Source of the DNA: Sulfuricurvum sp.
Lineage (GTDB): Bacteria; Campylobacterota; Campylobacteria; Campylobacterales; Sulfurimonadaceae
Reading direction: 5' to 3'
DNA length: 64,000 nucleotides
NCBI GenBank assembly: GCA_020721585.1
Contig: DYMK01000005.1
Coordinates: 1 to 64,000 of the forward strand
Position 1 is the first letter of the stretch, and the number at the start of each line of letters is the position of its first letter. The notes under the pieces were generated by a model. It was not told the origin of the DNA and searched no databases. It saw only the letters and a list, made by a program, of their open reading frames with translations. Positions 8,331 through 16,895 of this stretch are shown here, piece after piece. The position numbers and the translations under genes were made by a program.

Positions 8331-9671
8331 ATGAAATTATTTGGCACTGATGGGGTACGCGGAGAAGCAGGGACATTTTTGAGCGCGCAATTGGCAATGC
8401 GGGTTGCTATGGCAGCGGGGATCTATTTTAAAGACCATGCCAAAACCAAAAAAATACTGGTAGGAAAAGATACCCGAAAAAGTGGCTATATGATCGAAAA
8501 TGCGATCGTGAGTGGGTTGACCGCTGTGGGGTACGATGTGATTCAAGTAGGTCCCATGCCTACCCCTGCCATTGCTTTTTTGACCGAAGATATGCGGTGT
8601 GATGCGGGAATTATGATCTCCGCTAGCCATAACCCTTTTGAAGACAATGGAATTAAATTTTTTGATGCCCATGGGAATAAACTCTCTGAAGAGATTGAGG
8701 GACAAATTGAAGCCATCGCCATTGACGAAGAGAAGCTTCAATTCGCCCAAGTGACCGGCAAAGAGATTGGAGCCGCCAAGCGGATTGATGATGTGGTGGG
8801 ACGCTACATCGTGCAACTCAAAAACTCCTTTTCGCGTGATTTGACCCTTCAAGGAATTCGGGTCGTTTTGGATACGGCTAATGGAGCGGGCTATAAAGTA
8901 GGGCCAACGGTATTAGAGGAGTTGGGGGCTGAAGTGATTGTCTTGCACGATAAACCCAATGGCTTTAACATTAATGAAGGGTGTGGTGCGTTGCACACCA
9001 AAGATTTGTGCCTTGCGGTCAAACAATACCGCGCCGATGTGGGATTGGCACTCGATGGAGATGCGGATCGGTTGATTGTCATCGATGAAAATGGCAAAGA
9101 GGTCGATGGCGACCAAATTTTAGGGGCATTGGGACTCTTTTTACACAAAAATGGGATGCTCAAAGGGGATGGTATCGTCTCTACGGTGATGAGCAATCAA
9201 GCCCTTGAAGACAGTATGCGTGACCATGGGTTGGTCTTGCATCGCTCGAATGTGGGGGATAAGTATGTTTTAGAGATGATGCGCAAACAGGGGATTAACT
9301 TTGGGGGGGAACAAAGTGGGCATATCATTATGCACGACTACGCCAAAACAGGAGATGGATTGGTCAGTGCCTTGCAAGTGTTGGCACTCCTGATCACCTC
9401 CAACAAAAAAGCAAGTCAGGTGCTGCGCCCTTTTGAACTTTATCCCCAAAAATTGGTTAATATCAAAGTCAAAGTCAAAAAACCGCTCGAAAAAATTACG
9501 GGATTAAAAAAAGAGCTTGAAGCCATCGAAGCCCTCCATATCCGTCATTTGATCCGTTATTCGGGAACCGAAAATAAATTACGTATTTTACTCGAAGGTA
9601 AAGATGCCAAAGTAATGGAAAAACAGATGAACCATCTCGTCCACTTCTTTCAGGGGCAGCTCAATGGTTAA
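8331..9671 (+). CDS. glmM: Phosphoglucosamine mutase
   Basis: Converts glucosamine-6-phosphate to glucosamine-1-phosphate for UDP-GlcNAc, peptidoglycan and LPS. 446 aa, full length. [10 protein letters not shown] at the N terminus, the phosphoserine loop [15 protein letters not shown] near residue 100, the metal loop [10 protein letters not shown] near residue 242 and the C-terminal phosphate-binding [11 protein letters not shown] are all present. lspA overlaps its 3' end by 8 bp, so the two are an operon. Confidence 0.97.
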   Translation: MKLFGTDGVRGEAGTFLSAQLAMRVAMAAGIYFKDHAKTKKILVGKDTRKSGYMIENAIVSGLTAVGYDVIQVGPMPTPAIAFLTEDMRCDAGIMISASHNPFEDNGIKFFDAHGNKLSEEIEGQIEAIAIDEEKLQFAQVTGKEIGAAKRIDDVVGRYIVQLKNSFSRDLTLQGIRVVLDTANGAGYKVGPTVLEELGAEVIVLHDKPNGFNINEGCGALHTKDLCLAVKQYRADVGLALDGDADRLIVIDENGKEVDGDQILGALGLFLHKNGMLKGDGIVSTVMSNQALEDSMRDHGLVLHRSNVGDKYVLEMMRKQGINFGGEQSGHIIMHDYAKTGDGLVSALQVLALLITSNKKASQVLRPFELYPQKLVNIKVKVKKPLEKITGLKKELEAIEALHIRHLIRYSGTENKLRILLEGKDAKVMEKQMNHLVHFFQGQLNG

Positions 9672-10119
9672 GGCATGGCTAGCAGCGACCATCATTGCGA
9701 TGGGGATATTTTTGGTAGATCAAAACATTAAATTCTTTTTTGTCGATGGACTGCGCCTCTATACCCAGTGCATTGATCTTATTTTGGTCTATAACCACGG
9801 GGTCGCTTTTTCGTTTTTTGCTTTTTTAGGGGATAACCTCAAATGGATTCAACTGGCGTTGATTGGTGGAGTGATCGGATATGCCGTTTGGCTCAAAGAG
9901 GAGTGCTATCTCACCCCTATGGCGATTATGATTGGGGCGGCTCTTTCTAACTTGTCAGATCGTTTTATCTATGGCGGGGTGGTTGATTATGTCTATTGGC
10001 ATTGCGGATTTAATTTTGCGGTCTTTAATGCCGCCGATGTCATGATCGATATTGCGGTCGTATGGCTCCTTATTTTAAACATGAAACCAAAATTGTGCAG
10101 TGAGTTAAGTGATATTTAA
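9664..10119 (+). CDS. lspA: Lipoprotein signal peptidase (signal peptidase II)
   Basis: Inner-membrane aspartyl protease that removes signal peptides from prolipoproteins. 151 aa with four hydrophobic segments. Family motifs are visible: DQNIKFFF in the first helix region, [26 protein letters not shown] with the first catalytic aspartate, and [14 protein letters not shown] with the second. It overlaps glmM by 8 bp. The glmM-lspA pair is shared with other Campylobacterota. Confidence 0.96.
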   Translation: MVKAWLAATIIAMGIFLVDQNIKFFFVDGLRLYTQCIDLILVYNHGVAFSFFAFLGDNLKWIQLALIGGVIGYAVWLKEECYLTPMAIMIGAALSNLSDRFIYGGVVDYVYWHCGFNFAVFNAADVMIDIAVVWLLILNMKPKLCSELSDI

Positions 10120-10131
10120 CTTCACACACAC

Positions 10132-10137
10132 TATAAT
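10132..10137 (+). promoter_or_regulatory. -10 element of the tRNA-Val promoter
   Basis: TATAAT at 10132-10137 ends 14 bp before the mature tRNA-Val. It is a perfect sigma70 hexamer in the lspA-tRNA gap; no clear -35. Confidence 0.6.
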
Positions 10138-10151
10138 TTCTCTCCTAAATT

Positions 10152-10227
10152 GGTCGCATAGCTCAGTTGGTAGAGCACTACCTCGACAAGGTAGTGGTCA
10201 CAGGTTCGAGTCCTGTTGCGACCACCA
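10152..10227 (+). tRNA. tRNA-Val (GAC)
   Basis: 76 nt with an encoded CCA end. Acceptor GGTCGCA pairs with TGCGACC; D stem GCTC/GAGC and T stem ACAGG/CCTGT are perfect. The anticodon stem CTACC/GGTAG encloses loop TCGACAA, giving anticodon GAC. Position 33, almost always U in tRNAs, is C here (see findings). Confidence 0.93.
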
Positions 10228-10444
10228 TTTGAAATCGTGCATTTCAGGGCTTTAATCAAGTCAATCTCCTGCTTTCAATCCTGTTTTTTCTCCAGTGTCA
10301 CCCAACCCAAAAATATCAATTGAATGACTTATTTTTAAATGCGATCTCCTTAAATATTTTCTGTATTTTTACTTTTAGCTGGTTTAATAATAGATATGCT
10401 ATTATTCCAACTCGAAAATTTTAAATAGAAAGTAGGTGATGTGA
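10228..10444. other. Intergenic stretch between tRNA-Val and rpsU
   Basis: No open frame of note. A TATTAT at 10400-10405 may be the -10 of the rpsU promoter. T-rich runs follow the tRNA but no clean terminator hairpin is seen. Confidence 0.4.
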
Positions 10445-10657
10445 ATGCCTGGAATTATCTTACGCCAAGATGATAATTTTGATGCTGCATACCGACGCTT
10501 CAAAAAACAAACCGATCGTAATTTGGTTGTTACTGAAGCTCGTGCGCGCCGTAACCATATAACGGAAACGGAAAAACGCAAACAGTTCAAAATCAGCGCT
10601 CGCAAGAAGATGTTAAAACGTCTCTATATGATGCGACGTTACGAATCTCGCCTGTAA
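10445..10657 (+). CDS. rpsU: 30S ribosomal protein S21
   Basis: 70 aa, beginning [22 protein letters not shown] with the S21 pattern of a short acidic start followed by a very basic helical tail ([25 protein letters not shown]). S21 sits at the 30S platform near the anti-Shine-Dalgarno and aids initiation. It is monocistronic here: a strong hairpin follows its stop codon and an independent promoter lies before the next gene. Confidence 0.95.
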   Translation: MPGIILRQDDNFDAAYRRFKKQTDRNLVVTEARARRNHITETEKRKQFKISARKKMLKRLYMMRRYESRL

Positions 10658-10660
10658 TTT

Positions 10661-10680
10661 CAAAGTGCTTCGGCACTTTG
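10661..10680 (+). terminator. Strong UUCG-loop hairpin after rpsU
   Basis: CAAAGTGC (10661-10668) and GCACTTTG (10673-10680) form a perfect 8-bp stem closed by a TTCG tetraloop, 4 nt after the rpsU stop. The immediate 3' flank is not T-rich (GTTAC), so it may act as an mRNA 3'-end stabiliser or a weak terminator. Confidence 0.6.
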
Positions 10681-10736
10681 GTTACACCTTGCACTTTTTG
10701 ATCTCCCTTTTTTTCTTCCCCCTTTTTTACCATTTC

Positions 10737-10765
10737 TTGACAATCACGCTTCTGTAGGCTATAAC
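10737..10765 (+). promoter_or_regulatory. Sigma70 promoter of the Septu-like operon
   Basis: TTGACA (10737-10742), a 17-bp spacer and TATAAC (10760-10765): one of the best sigma70 matches in the window. Expected start is near 10772, giving a leader of about 29 nt before the ptuA ATG. The defence pair therefore has its own, probably constitutive, promoter. Confidence 0.7.
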
Positions 10766-10800
10766 TTTACCGACGTAATAGTGCGGAATAAGGAAAGATA

Positions 10801-12669
10801 ATGGCAATCACCCAAGAAGAGATAGAAAAATACATTTTTGATCCCAACAATCCAAAACAATGTAAATCGTATAAACTTTTACTCAATATTGCCAAAAAAG
10901 AGAATGCCACCTTTTTTTCACCTGAGTTTTTGCAATATTTTTTTGGAGAACAAATAATAAAGAATCCCGCTATTGAAAACGAACTTTGGGACAAGCCTGA
11001 TAATTATCAACAATTGTCCATTTACGATAAGTTTTTAATTCTTAGCAAAAATATTTCTCAAAAAGAATTTCACGATATTTGTTCGTCGATGATTATCAAT
11101 GTGGATCGTTTTATACACCATGCTTTTTTGAAAAAAGTAGTTGCGCTTAAAATTCTTGAGCAAAAAATTTATAAGCAAGAAGATTTACCACTTGGAGGTG
11201 TATTCGCATCAAAACCTTATGAATTAAAAAAAAGAAAACATCTTTATTTTTATCAGGAAGATGTAAAAAACAATTTAATCAACGTCATTAATGAGACAAT
11301 TTTTACCCAAGATGATACATTTTATACGCAATACCAAAAAGACGATGAAAGTTATAACACCCATTTTGTTGTTTTTTCGAGAAAAAATTTCAGTCTATTA
11401 AATTTTAATATAGTGAGGAAATCCATTTTTATCACACTGGAAGAAAATATTGGTAAATTTCGACAAAATAATGAAAACCAAAATATCGAACCCCTTTTTC
11501 TTAAAAAAATCGAAGATGTCGACCTTCTCCTCAATATCTTAGAAAATGATTTAAAACAAGAAGCGTCTCAGCATCTGCCCAAAGAGACCATTTCGACGAT
11601 AGAATTCCTCTCCATCAAAAACTTTTTTTCTATAGAGTCAATTCTAATAGACAATCTTCAAGCCAAAAAAGAGATTTATATCGTCGGTGAAAATGGGGAT
11701 GGTAAGACCTTGCTTTTGCAAGCCATTGCCATTGCCCTCAAAGATTGTGAAGCGGATGGGCAAGGGGCATTTCGCGCCAAAAAAGGGGAGTTTGACTTAG
11801 CCATTACGACAGAGGACAAAATGCTCTATAATGGACAAGGAGCGCCGTATAAAAATCTGTTTGCGTATGGAAGCAATCGAAACAATAGTTGTAAATCCAA
11901 CGAAGAGAAAAGTGGCTATTTAACCCTTTTTAGCCATGAATTGGAGTTAATAGACCCCATTAAGTGGTTGCAATATTTGGATTATAATGAACGTTCAGGG
12001 AAAAAAAACATCCTCTCTACCTCAGACGCAAAAAAGCTTTTGAGGGAGATTTTAAATCGTGATATTGAGATTACCATCACACCTGATGGGGTAGAGTTTC
12101 TCGAAAAAGGGGCTTTGGTTACGTTTGAACACCTCTCATCAGGGTATAAAAGTGTCATTATTATTATCTGTGATCTCCTCTCACGACTTTCTCACAATCA
12201 AGCGTATGTGAAAGAACTAAAAGAATTTAGAGGTATCGTCTTGATCGATGAAGTGGAGTTACATTTACATCCTAAGTGGCAATATGATTTTATGAAAAAG
12301 CTAAGAGATATTTTTCCCCTCATTCAGTTTATCGTGACCACCCACAGTAACATGGTGATTTTGGGAGCGAGTGAGGAAGCTGTTTTTTATAAAATTTATA
12401 AAGAAGAGGGGAAAACCAAATTATCCAATCCCATTGAGAGTATCAAAAACCTTATGGCAAATAACCTCTCTACCTCTCCCTTGTTTGATATGCCCACCGC
12501 ACGGGCAAGAAACAGTGATGAGAATATCGACACAAGCGATGATTTCCTCTATACGAAAATCCATCAAGCCATAGCCAAACGGGTTGAGGGGAAAAGCGCG
12601 ATGGTGGAAGAGGAGATTGTGAGCATGATCGAGCAAGAATTGGATACATTTTTACACGAGAATGATTGA
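10801..12669 (+). CDS. ptuA: Septu-like AAA ATPase (PtuA) with a large N-terminal extension
   Basis: 622 aa. The ATPase half has Walker A GENGDGKT at residues 296-303, signature-like LSSGYKS, Walker B GIVLIDEVELHLHPKWQ and the switch histidine segment VTTHSNMVIL. The first roughly 260 residues precede the usual N-terminal strand of the ATPase (ISTIEFLSIKNFFSIE); they are charged, rich in Lys, Phe and Ile, and resemble no domain I can name. The following HNH gene overlaps by one base, the arrangement of the Septu anti-phage system, in which PtuA senses and PtuB cuts. No reverse transcriptase is nearby, so it is not a retron. The first half is more AT-rich than its neighbours. Start ATG 10801 has an AAGGAA site. 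Confidence 0.78.
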   Translation: MAITQEEIEKYIFDPNNPKQCKSYKLLLNIAKKENATFFSPEFLQYFFGEQIIKNPAIENELWDKPDNYQQLSIYDKFLILSKNISQKEFHDICSSMIINVDRFIHHAFLKKVVALKILEQKIYKQEDLPLGGVFASKPYELKKRKHLYFYQEDVKNNLINVINETIFTQDDTFYTQYQKDDESYNTHFVVFSRKNFSLLNFNIVRKSIFITLEENIGKFRQNNENQNIEPLFLKKIEDVDLLLNILENDLKQEASQHLPKETISTIEFLSIKNFFSIESILIDNLQAKKEIYIVGENGDGKTLLLQAIAIALKDCEADGQGAFRAKKGEFDLAITTEDKMLYNGQGAPYKNLFAYGSNRNNSCKSNEEKSGYLTLFSHELELIDPIKWLQYLDYNERSGKKNILSTSDAKKLLREILNRDIEITITPDGVEFLEKGALVTFEHLSSGYKSVIIIICDLLSRLSHNQAYVKELKEFRGIVLIDEVELHLHPKWQYDFMKKLRDIFPLIQFIVTTHSNMVILGASEEAVFYKIYKEEGKTKLSNPIESIKNLMANNLSTSPLFDMPTARARNSDENIDTSDDFLYTKIHQAIAKRVEGKSAMVEEEIVSMIEQELDTFLHEND

Positions 12670-13412
12670 TGATCAAAGTTGTTAAAGATTTAACTATTGT
12701 TCCTATCTCTCTTGAAGATGATAAGACACTACGAAGGCGTAATACGTGTATTAAAGATGAAAAGTACCATCAAAAAAACGATTTTCATCAACGCTTTAAA
12801 CAAGCCGATGTCAAAGAGGCATTAAAAAAAATTTACTATGGAAAATGTGCTTTTTGTGAACAAAAAATTAGTATTTGTACCAATAATCTTTTAGAAGATT
12901 GCTCCAGTACAGTAGAACATTATCGACCCAAAAGTCACTATTATTGGTTGGCGTACAGTTGGGATAATCTTTTGTGGTGTTGTCATCGTTGCAATCAAAA
13001 TAAGGCAAATAATTTTGAGCTTTTAGGTACACCAGTGGTCTATCATAAAGATTTTATTACGGCGATTCATACAAGCACCTGTGACTATCAAGCAGTCGAA
13101 CAGCCCAAAATGATCCATCCTGAACTAGAAAGTGTGCTAGATAAGGTAAATTTTGGACAGGGGGTGATGGCTTCAGAAGATGAACGCTTAAACTATACCA
13201 TCAGAAAGTGTGGACTTGCTCGAAGTGACCTTAATGAAAAACGTAAAAAAGTTATCGATGATTTTGTCAAAAAAATGAATGATGTGATATTAGCCAAGCA
13301 ACCCAAAGAGACCATTATTAAACAATTATTGGATGAGTTTAAGGATCATGAGAGTGAATTTAGAGCGTTGCGATATTGGATATTACGTAACGTTAACGCA
13401 CTGGTATCTTAA
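12669..13412 (+). CDS. ptuB: Septu-like HNH endonuclease (PtuB)
   Basis: 247 aa from ATG 12669, which overlaps the ptuA stop (TGATG). The HNH core is CAFCEQKI, then STVEHYRPK with the conserved histidine, then NLLWCCHRCNQNKANNF with the second cysteine pair; this matches the PtuB/TIGR02646 type, where the two CxxC pairs form a zinc knuckle and the histidine is catalytic. The ptuA-ptuB pair is expected to degrade phage DNA after activation of the ATPase. The remaining C-terminal half is helical and of unknown function. A gap of about 85 bp to purT holds no further cassette gene. Confidence 0.82.
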   Translation: MIKVVKDLTIVPISLEDDKTLRRRNTCIKDEKYHQKNDFHQRFKQADVKEALKKIYYGKCAFCEQKISICTNNLLEDCSSTVEHYRPKSHYYWLAYSWDNLLWCCHRCNQNKANNFELLGTPVVYHKDFITAIHTSTCDYQAVEQPKMIHPELESVLDKVNFGQGVMASEDERLNYTIRKCGLARSDLNEKRKKVIDDFVKKMNDVILAKQPKETIIKQLLDEFKDHESEFRALRYWILRNVNALVS

Positions 13413-13498
13413 ATTTTTTTATCCCATAGCCCCCTCTAACAAACCCTTTACGAACCATACGGTACACTTGCGTATCAAATTTAGTGAAGGTTATGAAT

Positions 13499-14662
13499 AT
13501 GCTTTTTAGCGCGCCTCTTAAAAATAATTCTACGAAAATAATGCTCTTAGGTTCTGGTGAACTGGGTCGTGAAGTCGCTATTGAAGCGCAACGTCTTGGG
13601 ATCGAAGTGATCGCTGTTGATCGTTATGCTCACGCTCCCGCTCACCTTGTTGCCAACCGCTCTCATGTGGTCAATATGCAAGATCGCCAAGCGGTGCTGG
13701 ATATTATCCGTCTCGAAAAACCTGATTTTATCCTCCCTGAAATCGAAGCTATCAGCATTGAAGCCCTTTTTGATGCGGAGGCAGAAGGATTTTGCGTCAT
13801 CCCTAATGCGGAAGCGGTCAATAAAACGATGAACCGCAAAAATATCCGCCGATTTGCAGCTGAGGAGTTGGGACTTAAAACCAGCCGTTACCATTTTGTC
13901 ACGACCTACGAAGATATGTGCGTTGCGGCGGATGATGTGGGATTCCCGTGTGTTATTAAACCGGTCATGAGTAGCTCAGGGCATGGTCAAAGCATCGCCC
14001 GTAGCCCTTTTGATCTCGAAAACTCATGGGAAATTGCCAAAGAGGCGCGCGGTGATGCCAGTGAATTGATCGTTGAGGAGTTTATCCGTTTTGATTATGA
14101 GATTACTCTTCTCACCGCACGCAATGGAAAAGAAACCGTATTTTGCGAGCCTATTGGACATATCCAACAAGACGGTGACTATATCTACAGTTGGCAACCC
14201 ATGGAGATGTCTAAAAAAGCGCTCAAACGTTCCCAAAGCATCGCGCAAGCCATTACCGATGGACTGGGCGGTCGGGGATTGTTTGGGGTGGAATTGTTTG
14301 TCAAAGGGGATGAGGTCTATTTTAGTGAAGTGAGTCCTCGTCCGCACGACACAGGGATGGTCACCCTCATTACCCAAAGCCAAAGCGAGTTTGCTCTCCA
14401 TGTCCGTGCGGTACTTGGATTGCCGTTGGGCTTTACGTTTTACGGAGATGGTGCCAGTGCAGCGTTTAAATCCACAGTCGAATCGGATGAACCTGTGATT
14501 GAGATTGCCGATGAGCTGTTTGATACGAAAAGTTTTGTTCGCGTATTTGGAAAACCGCAAGCGCACGTGGGACGACGTATGGCGGTGGTGTTGGTCTTCG
14601 ATAAAGTGAAAAAAGCCCTTAAAAAAGCGACCAAATTGATTCAAAAAATTCACGACGCATAG
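13499..14662 (+). CDS. purT: Formate-dependent phosphoribosylglycinamide formyltransferase (GAR transformylase 2)
   Basis: Makes formyl-GAR from GAR, formate and ATP, the folate-free route of step three of purine synthesis. About 387 aa from ATG 13499: a GTGAAGG at 13484-13490 is well spaced for this start, and the N terminus then aligns with E. coli PurT up to [13 protein letters not shown]. It is an ATP-grasp protein; [14 protein letters not shown] is the ATP-binding loop, and the metal-binding [21 protein letters not shown] follows. The 3' end is followed by a dispersed repeat hairpin. Confidence 0.96.
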   Translation: MLFSAPLKNNSTKIMLLGSGELGREVAIEAQRLGIEVIAVDRYAHAPAHLVANRSHVVNMQDRQAVLDIIRLEKPDFILPEIEAISIEALFDAEAEGFCVIPNAEAVNKTMNRKNIRRFAAEELGLKTSRYHFVTTYEDMCVAADDVGFPCVIKPVMSSSGHGQSIARSPFDLENSWEIAKEARGDASELIVEEFIRFDYEITLLTARNGKETVFCEPIGHIQQDGDYIYSWQPMEMSKKALKRSQSIAQAITDGLGGRGLFGVELFVKGDEVYFSEVSPRPHDTGMVTLITQSQSEFALHVRAVLGLPLGFTFYGDGASAAFKSTVESDEPVIEIADELFDTKSFVRVFGKPQAHVGRRMAVVLVFDKVKKALKKATKLIQKIHDA

Positions 14663-14669
14663 TCTTGTC

Positions 14670-14740
14670 ATTCCCGCAAAGGCGGGAATCCAGCTAAAAA
14701 AAATAAAGGTGGATCCCTGGGTGAAGCCAGAGGATGACGA
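14670..14740. repeat. Dispersed palindromic repeat downstream of purT
   Basis: ATTCCCGC (14670-14677) pairs with GCGGGAAT (14682-14689) in a perfect 8-bp hairpin preceded by GTC. A second repeat-like segment (GGATCCCTGGGTGAAGCC, then GAGGATGACGA) lies at about 14711-14740. This is the REP-like style found between genes in many bacteria. The hairpin may also end purT transcription. Confidence 0.55.
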
Positions 14741-14748
14741 GAGAATAT

Positions 14749-14948
14749 ATGAAAATAGTTATTTTAGATGCGCTAACGTATGACGATACCGCATTAAAGG
14801 CGTTTTATGAGCTGGGAGAGGTGTCTGTTTATGCGACCACTTCGTCCGAAGAGACCCTTGAACGTGTCCGCCTAACCCTTCGATGGAAAATCTCATCTCC
14901 CATTCAGAACTGTTAGGGATGAACGATGGGGCAGTTTTGCTCAATCTT
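14749..14948 (+). pseudogene. Decayed partial copy of the D-2-hydroxyacid dehydrogenase gene
   Basis: From ATG 14749 the first 41 codons are nearly identical to the start of the intact gene at 16896 (MKIVILDALTY, then D for G, then K for E). At about 14871 the sequence jumps to a segment equal to about 17511-17588 of the intact gene (GGAAAATCTCAT, then CCCATTCAGAACTG), so about 495 bp are missing and the frame is broken. The homology stops at CTCAATCTT, near 14948. It is a remnant of a duplication; the TPR gene (15029-16873) now sits between the two copies. Confidence 0.85.
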
Positions 14949-14956
14949 TAGAAGGA

Positions 14957-14962
14957 TATAAT
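14957..14962 (+). promoter_or_regulatory. -10 element upstream of the TPR gene
   Basis: TATAAT at 14957-14962, about 67 bp before the ATG at 15029, immediately after the end of the dehydrogenase remnant. No clear -35. Confidence 0.4.
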
Positions 14963-15028
14963 ATAACGGGCTTATGCGAAACTTGGGAACGAAAAATTCT
15001 TCAACCACTAAAAAATGAAGGGAAATTT

Positions 15029-16873
15029 ATGGTGAAGTTTGGATATGGACGAAAAAAAAATGTGTCGGTCTTTGCGGTATTTGGATCGCTATTAGTGATC
15101 AATCCTGTATCAGCGGCAATGATAGAGGATTGTTCAGGGACAGCAATGGAGATTTTAAGTTGTCGGAATAAGAACCGCGTGTACAAAAGCGACGAAGCAG
15201 CGACACAGCATTACTTGCAAAAATGGGAAAATCAACGGCAATACGAAAATGCCCAAGAAGAAGCATTAAAAGCCCAAAGCGAAGCTAACTATCAGCGTGC
15301 TGAGGAGATAAAGCGGCAAAAAGCTGCTGAGGAAGCGTATCGTAATTCACCTGCGGGTAAGGCAGAAGCTGCTAAACGTGAAGCTGCTGCTTGGGGTGAG
15401 TGGTCTCGGATAATGGAGGATAATAGATATTGGCGTGACTTACGGCAGAAAGAGAAAGGTATTATGTTGATGGAGCAAGCGCGTTCACGTGCTATTATCG
15501 AAACGACACTACGAAGTTATAGTAATAAAGCGATTCCACCTGAAACCTATATACGACTGGCAACTCAAGCTGTCCCCAATTGGGCATTAACAGCACAAAT
15601 AATTAACAACGCCAAACAGGAGTACGGAGGACGTTTTGAACTCCTTTCTACGGTTATTGAAACGACTGCGTGTCCTGAGCATGATTTTATTGACAGTCAT
15701 GTTACCAATTACTATTGCGACCCAAAATATGCGGCAAATGGACGCAAAAAAATGATGGATTATTTGCCAAAAGCCAGTGATAAAGATAAGGTATTGATTT
15801 GTGGTTATATGTATGCTTCGTGGAAATCCAAATTATATTATGAGACAGAGCCAAAGTACAGTGAAGAACGAAAAAGAGCGTATTATGCAGATCTCGCCAT
15901 CCATGAAAAACAATGGCAAGCGTGTGAAGCTGGCATGGGAAACGATCCCGCGTTGGTTCGTGCACGGGAAAATTTTTATACGGCAATGAACACGCATGAT
16001 TTGCGTGATGGTTGGGGGATACATGAAAGGGGTGGTCTTTTCGGTGGTGGATTGCAACAACGCTGGTTTATGTTTGTTGACCCCCATCTCTCGACCCTTG
16101 AGGATTTTTCGGACGCTAAAAAAGTGAATGCGGCGATAAATACTGCTTATGCGCTATCCTTAGTGAAACCATGGTCGGGCAAAAAACGTCGTGAGAAATA
16201 TACGTGGCGTGAGGTTTCCCCATGGATTGATGACATGAATGCCATTGTGGATCTCTCACCTTCTCCAAACGACTGGTTGATGGAATGGGATGAATGGTTC
16301 GAGCAATACAAAAATCTTGTTTCCAGAAGAGACTATAACGATGCACTTACCAATGCACAAAAGATGTTGATGTTGGCGCAAGGCGGTCAGGGGAATCAAC
16401 GGGATGAGCGTATAGCCCGTTCGTTTGTTGCTATTGGGGAAGTTTTGAACGCCAAACAAGCGTACGGGGAAGCAGAAGAATCGTTCAAAAAAGGGATGAA
16501 AATATTTGAAAAAATCACCCCAGTCAGTATTCCCCAATCGGAAATTGGAATTTTTTATATCCATTTTGCCAGCGTATTTGTTTCACAAAAAAAATATCAA
16601 GAATCCATCGATACGATGAAAAAAGGATTGGTTTTTGTTGAAAAATATTTTGGAAAAGAACATCATATTATGGTGAGCGTTCCACAAATTCAAGGACGAA
16701 TGCACAATAATCTACAACAGTACAAAGAAGCTGCCCTCATCTTACGAAAAACGTACGATCTTAGCGTAAAACTTTATGGGGTAAACGATAATCGAACCAA
16801 GGAGATCAAAGAAGATCTTATGGATGCTTTACGACCGTTACATCGCGATAAAGAGATGAATGATTTGAAGTGA
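15029..16873 (+). CDS. Exported tetratricopeptide-repeat protein of unknown function
   Basis: 614 aa. Residues 1-30 look like a signal peptide: a basic start (GYGRKKN), a hydrophobic core VSVFAVFGSLLVIN and a cleavage region PVSAAM. A charged helical stretch rich in Ala, Glu and Lys (about residues 60-130, probable coiled coil) follows. The middle has several cysteines (CPEHDF, YYCDPKY, ICGYMY, ACEAGM). The last third has TPR-like units (DALTNAQKMLMLAQ, YGEAEESFKKGMKIF, YQESIDTMKKGLVF, YKEAALILRKTYDLS). It is probably a periplasmic or surface scaffold. It lies between a truncated and an intact copy of the same dehydrogenase gene, suggesting arrival or rearrangement with that duplication. Confidence 0.7.
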   Translation: MVKFGYGRKKNVSVFAVFGSLLVINPVSAAMIEDCSGTAMEILSCRNKNRVYKSDEAATQHYLQKWENQRQYENAQEEALKAQSEANYQRAEEIKRQKAAEEAYRNSPAGKAEAAKREAAAWGEWSRIMEDNRYWRDLRQKEKGIMLMEQARSRAIIETTLRSYSNKAIPPETYIRLATQAVPNWALTAQIINNAKQEYGGRFELLSTVIETTACPEHDFIDSHVTNYYCDPKYAANGRKKMMDYLPKASDKDKVLICGYMYASWKSKLYYETEPKYSEERKRAYYADLAIHEKQWQACEAGMGNDPALVRARENFYTAMNTHDLRDGWGIHERGGLFGGGLQQRWFMFVDPHLSTLEDFSDAKKVNAAINTAYALSLVKPWSGKKRREKYTWREVSPWIDDMNAIVDLSPSPNDWLMEWDEWFEQYKNLVSRRDYNDALTNAQKMLMLAQGGQGNQRDERIARSFVAIGEVLNAKQAYGEAEESFKKGMKIFEKITPVSIPQSEIGIFYIHFASVFVSQKKYQESIDTMKKGLVFVEKYFGKEHHIMVSVPQIQGRMHNNLQQYKEAALILRKTYDLSVKLYGVNDNRTKEIKEDLMDALRPLHRDKEMNDLK

Positions 16874-16895
16874 AAATGAGGAGAATAGGTACACA

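Noticed and set aside
8234-8347. N-terminal extension of rpsT up to 8347
   Set aside because: The S20 family starts at [10 protein letters not shown]; the extra part overlaps the glmM start and the divergent promoter region.
10658-13483. Retron with PtuAB effector
   Set aside because: No reverse transcriptase gene and no room for an msr/msd RNA between rpsU and ptuA; a plain Septu-like pair fits.
14734-14916. Sixty-residue open frame as a real small protein
   Set aside because: It is the 5' end of a dehydrogenase copy that runs into a deletion and a changed frame; described as a pseudogene.
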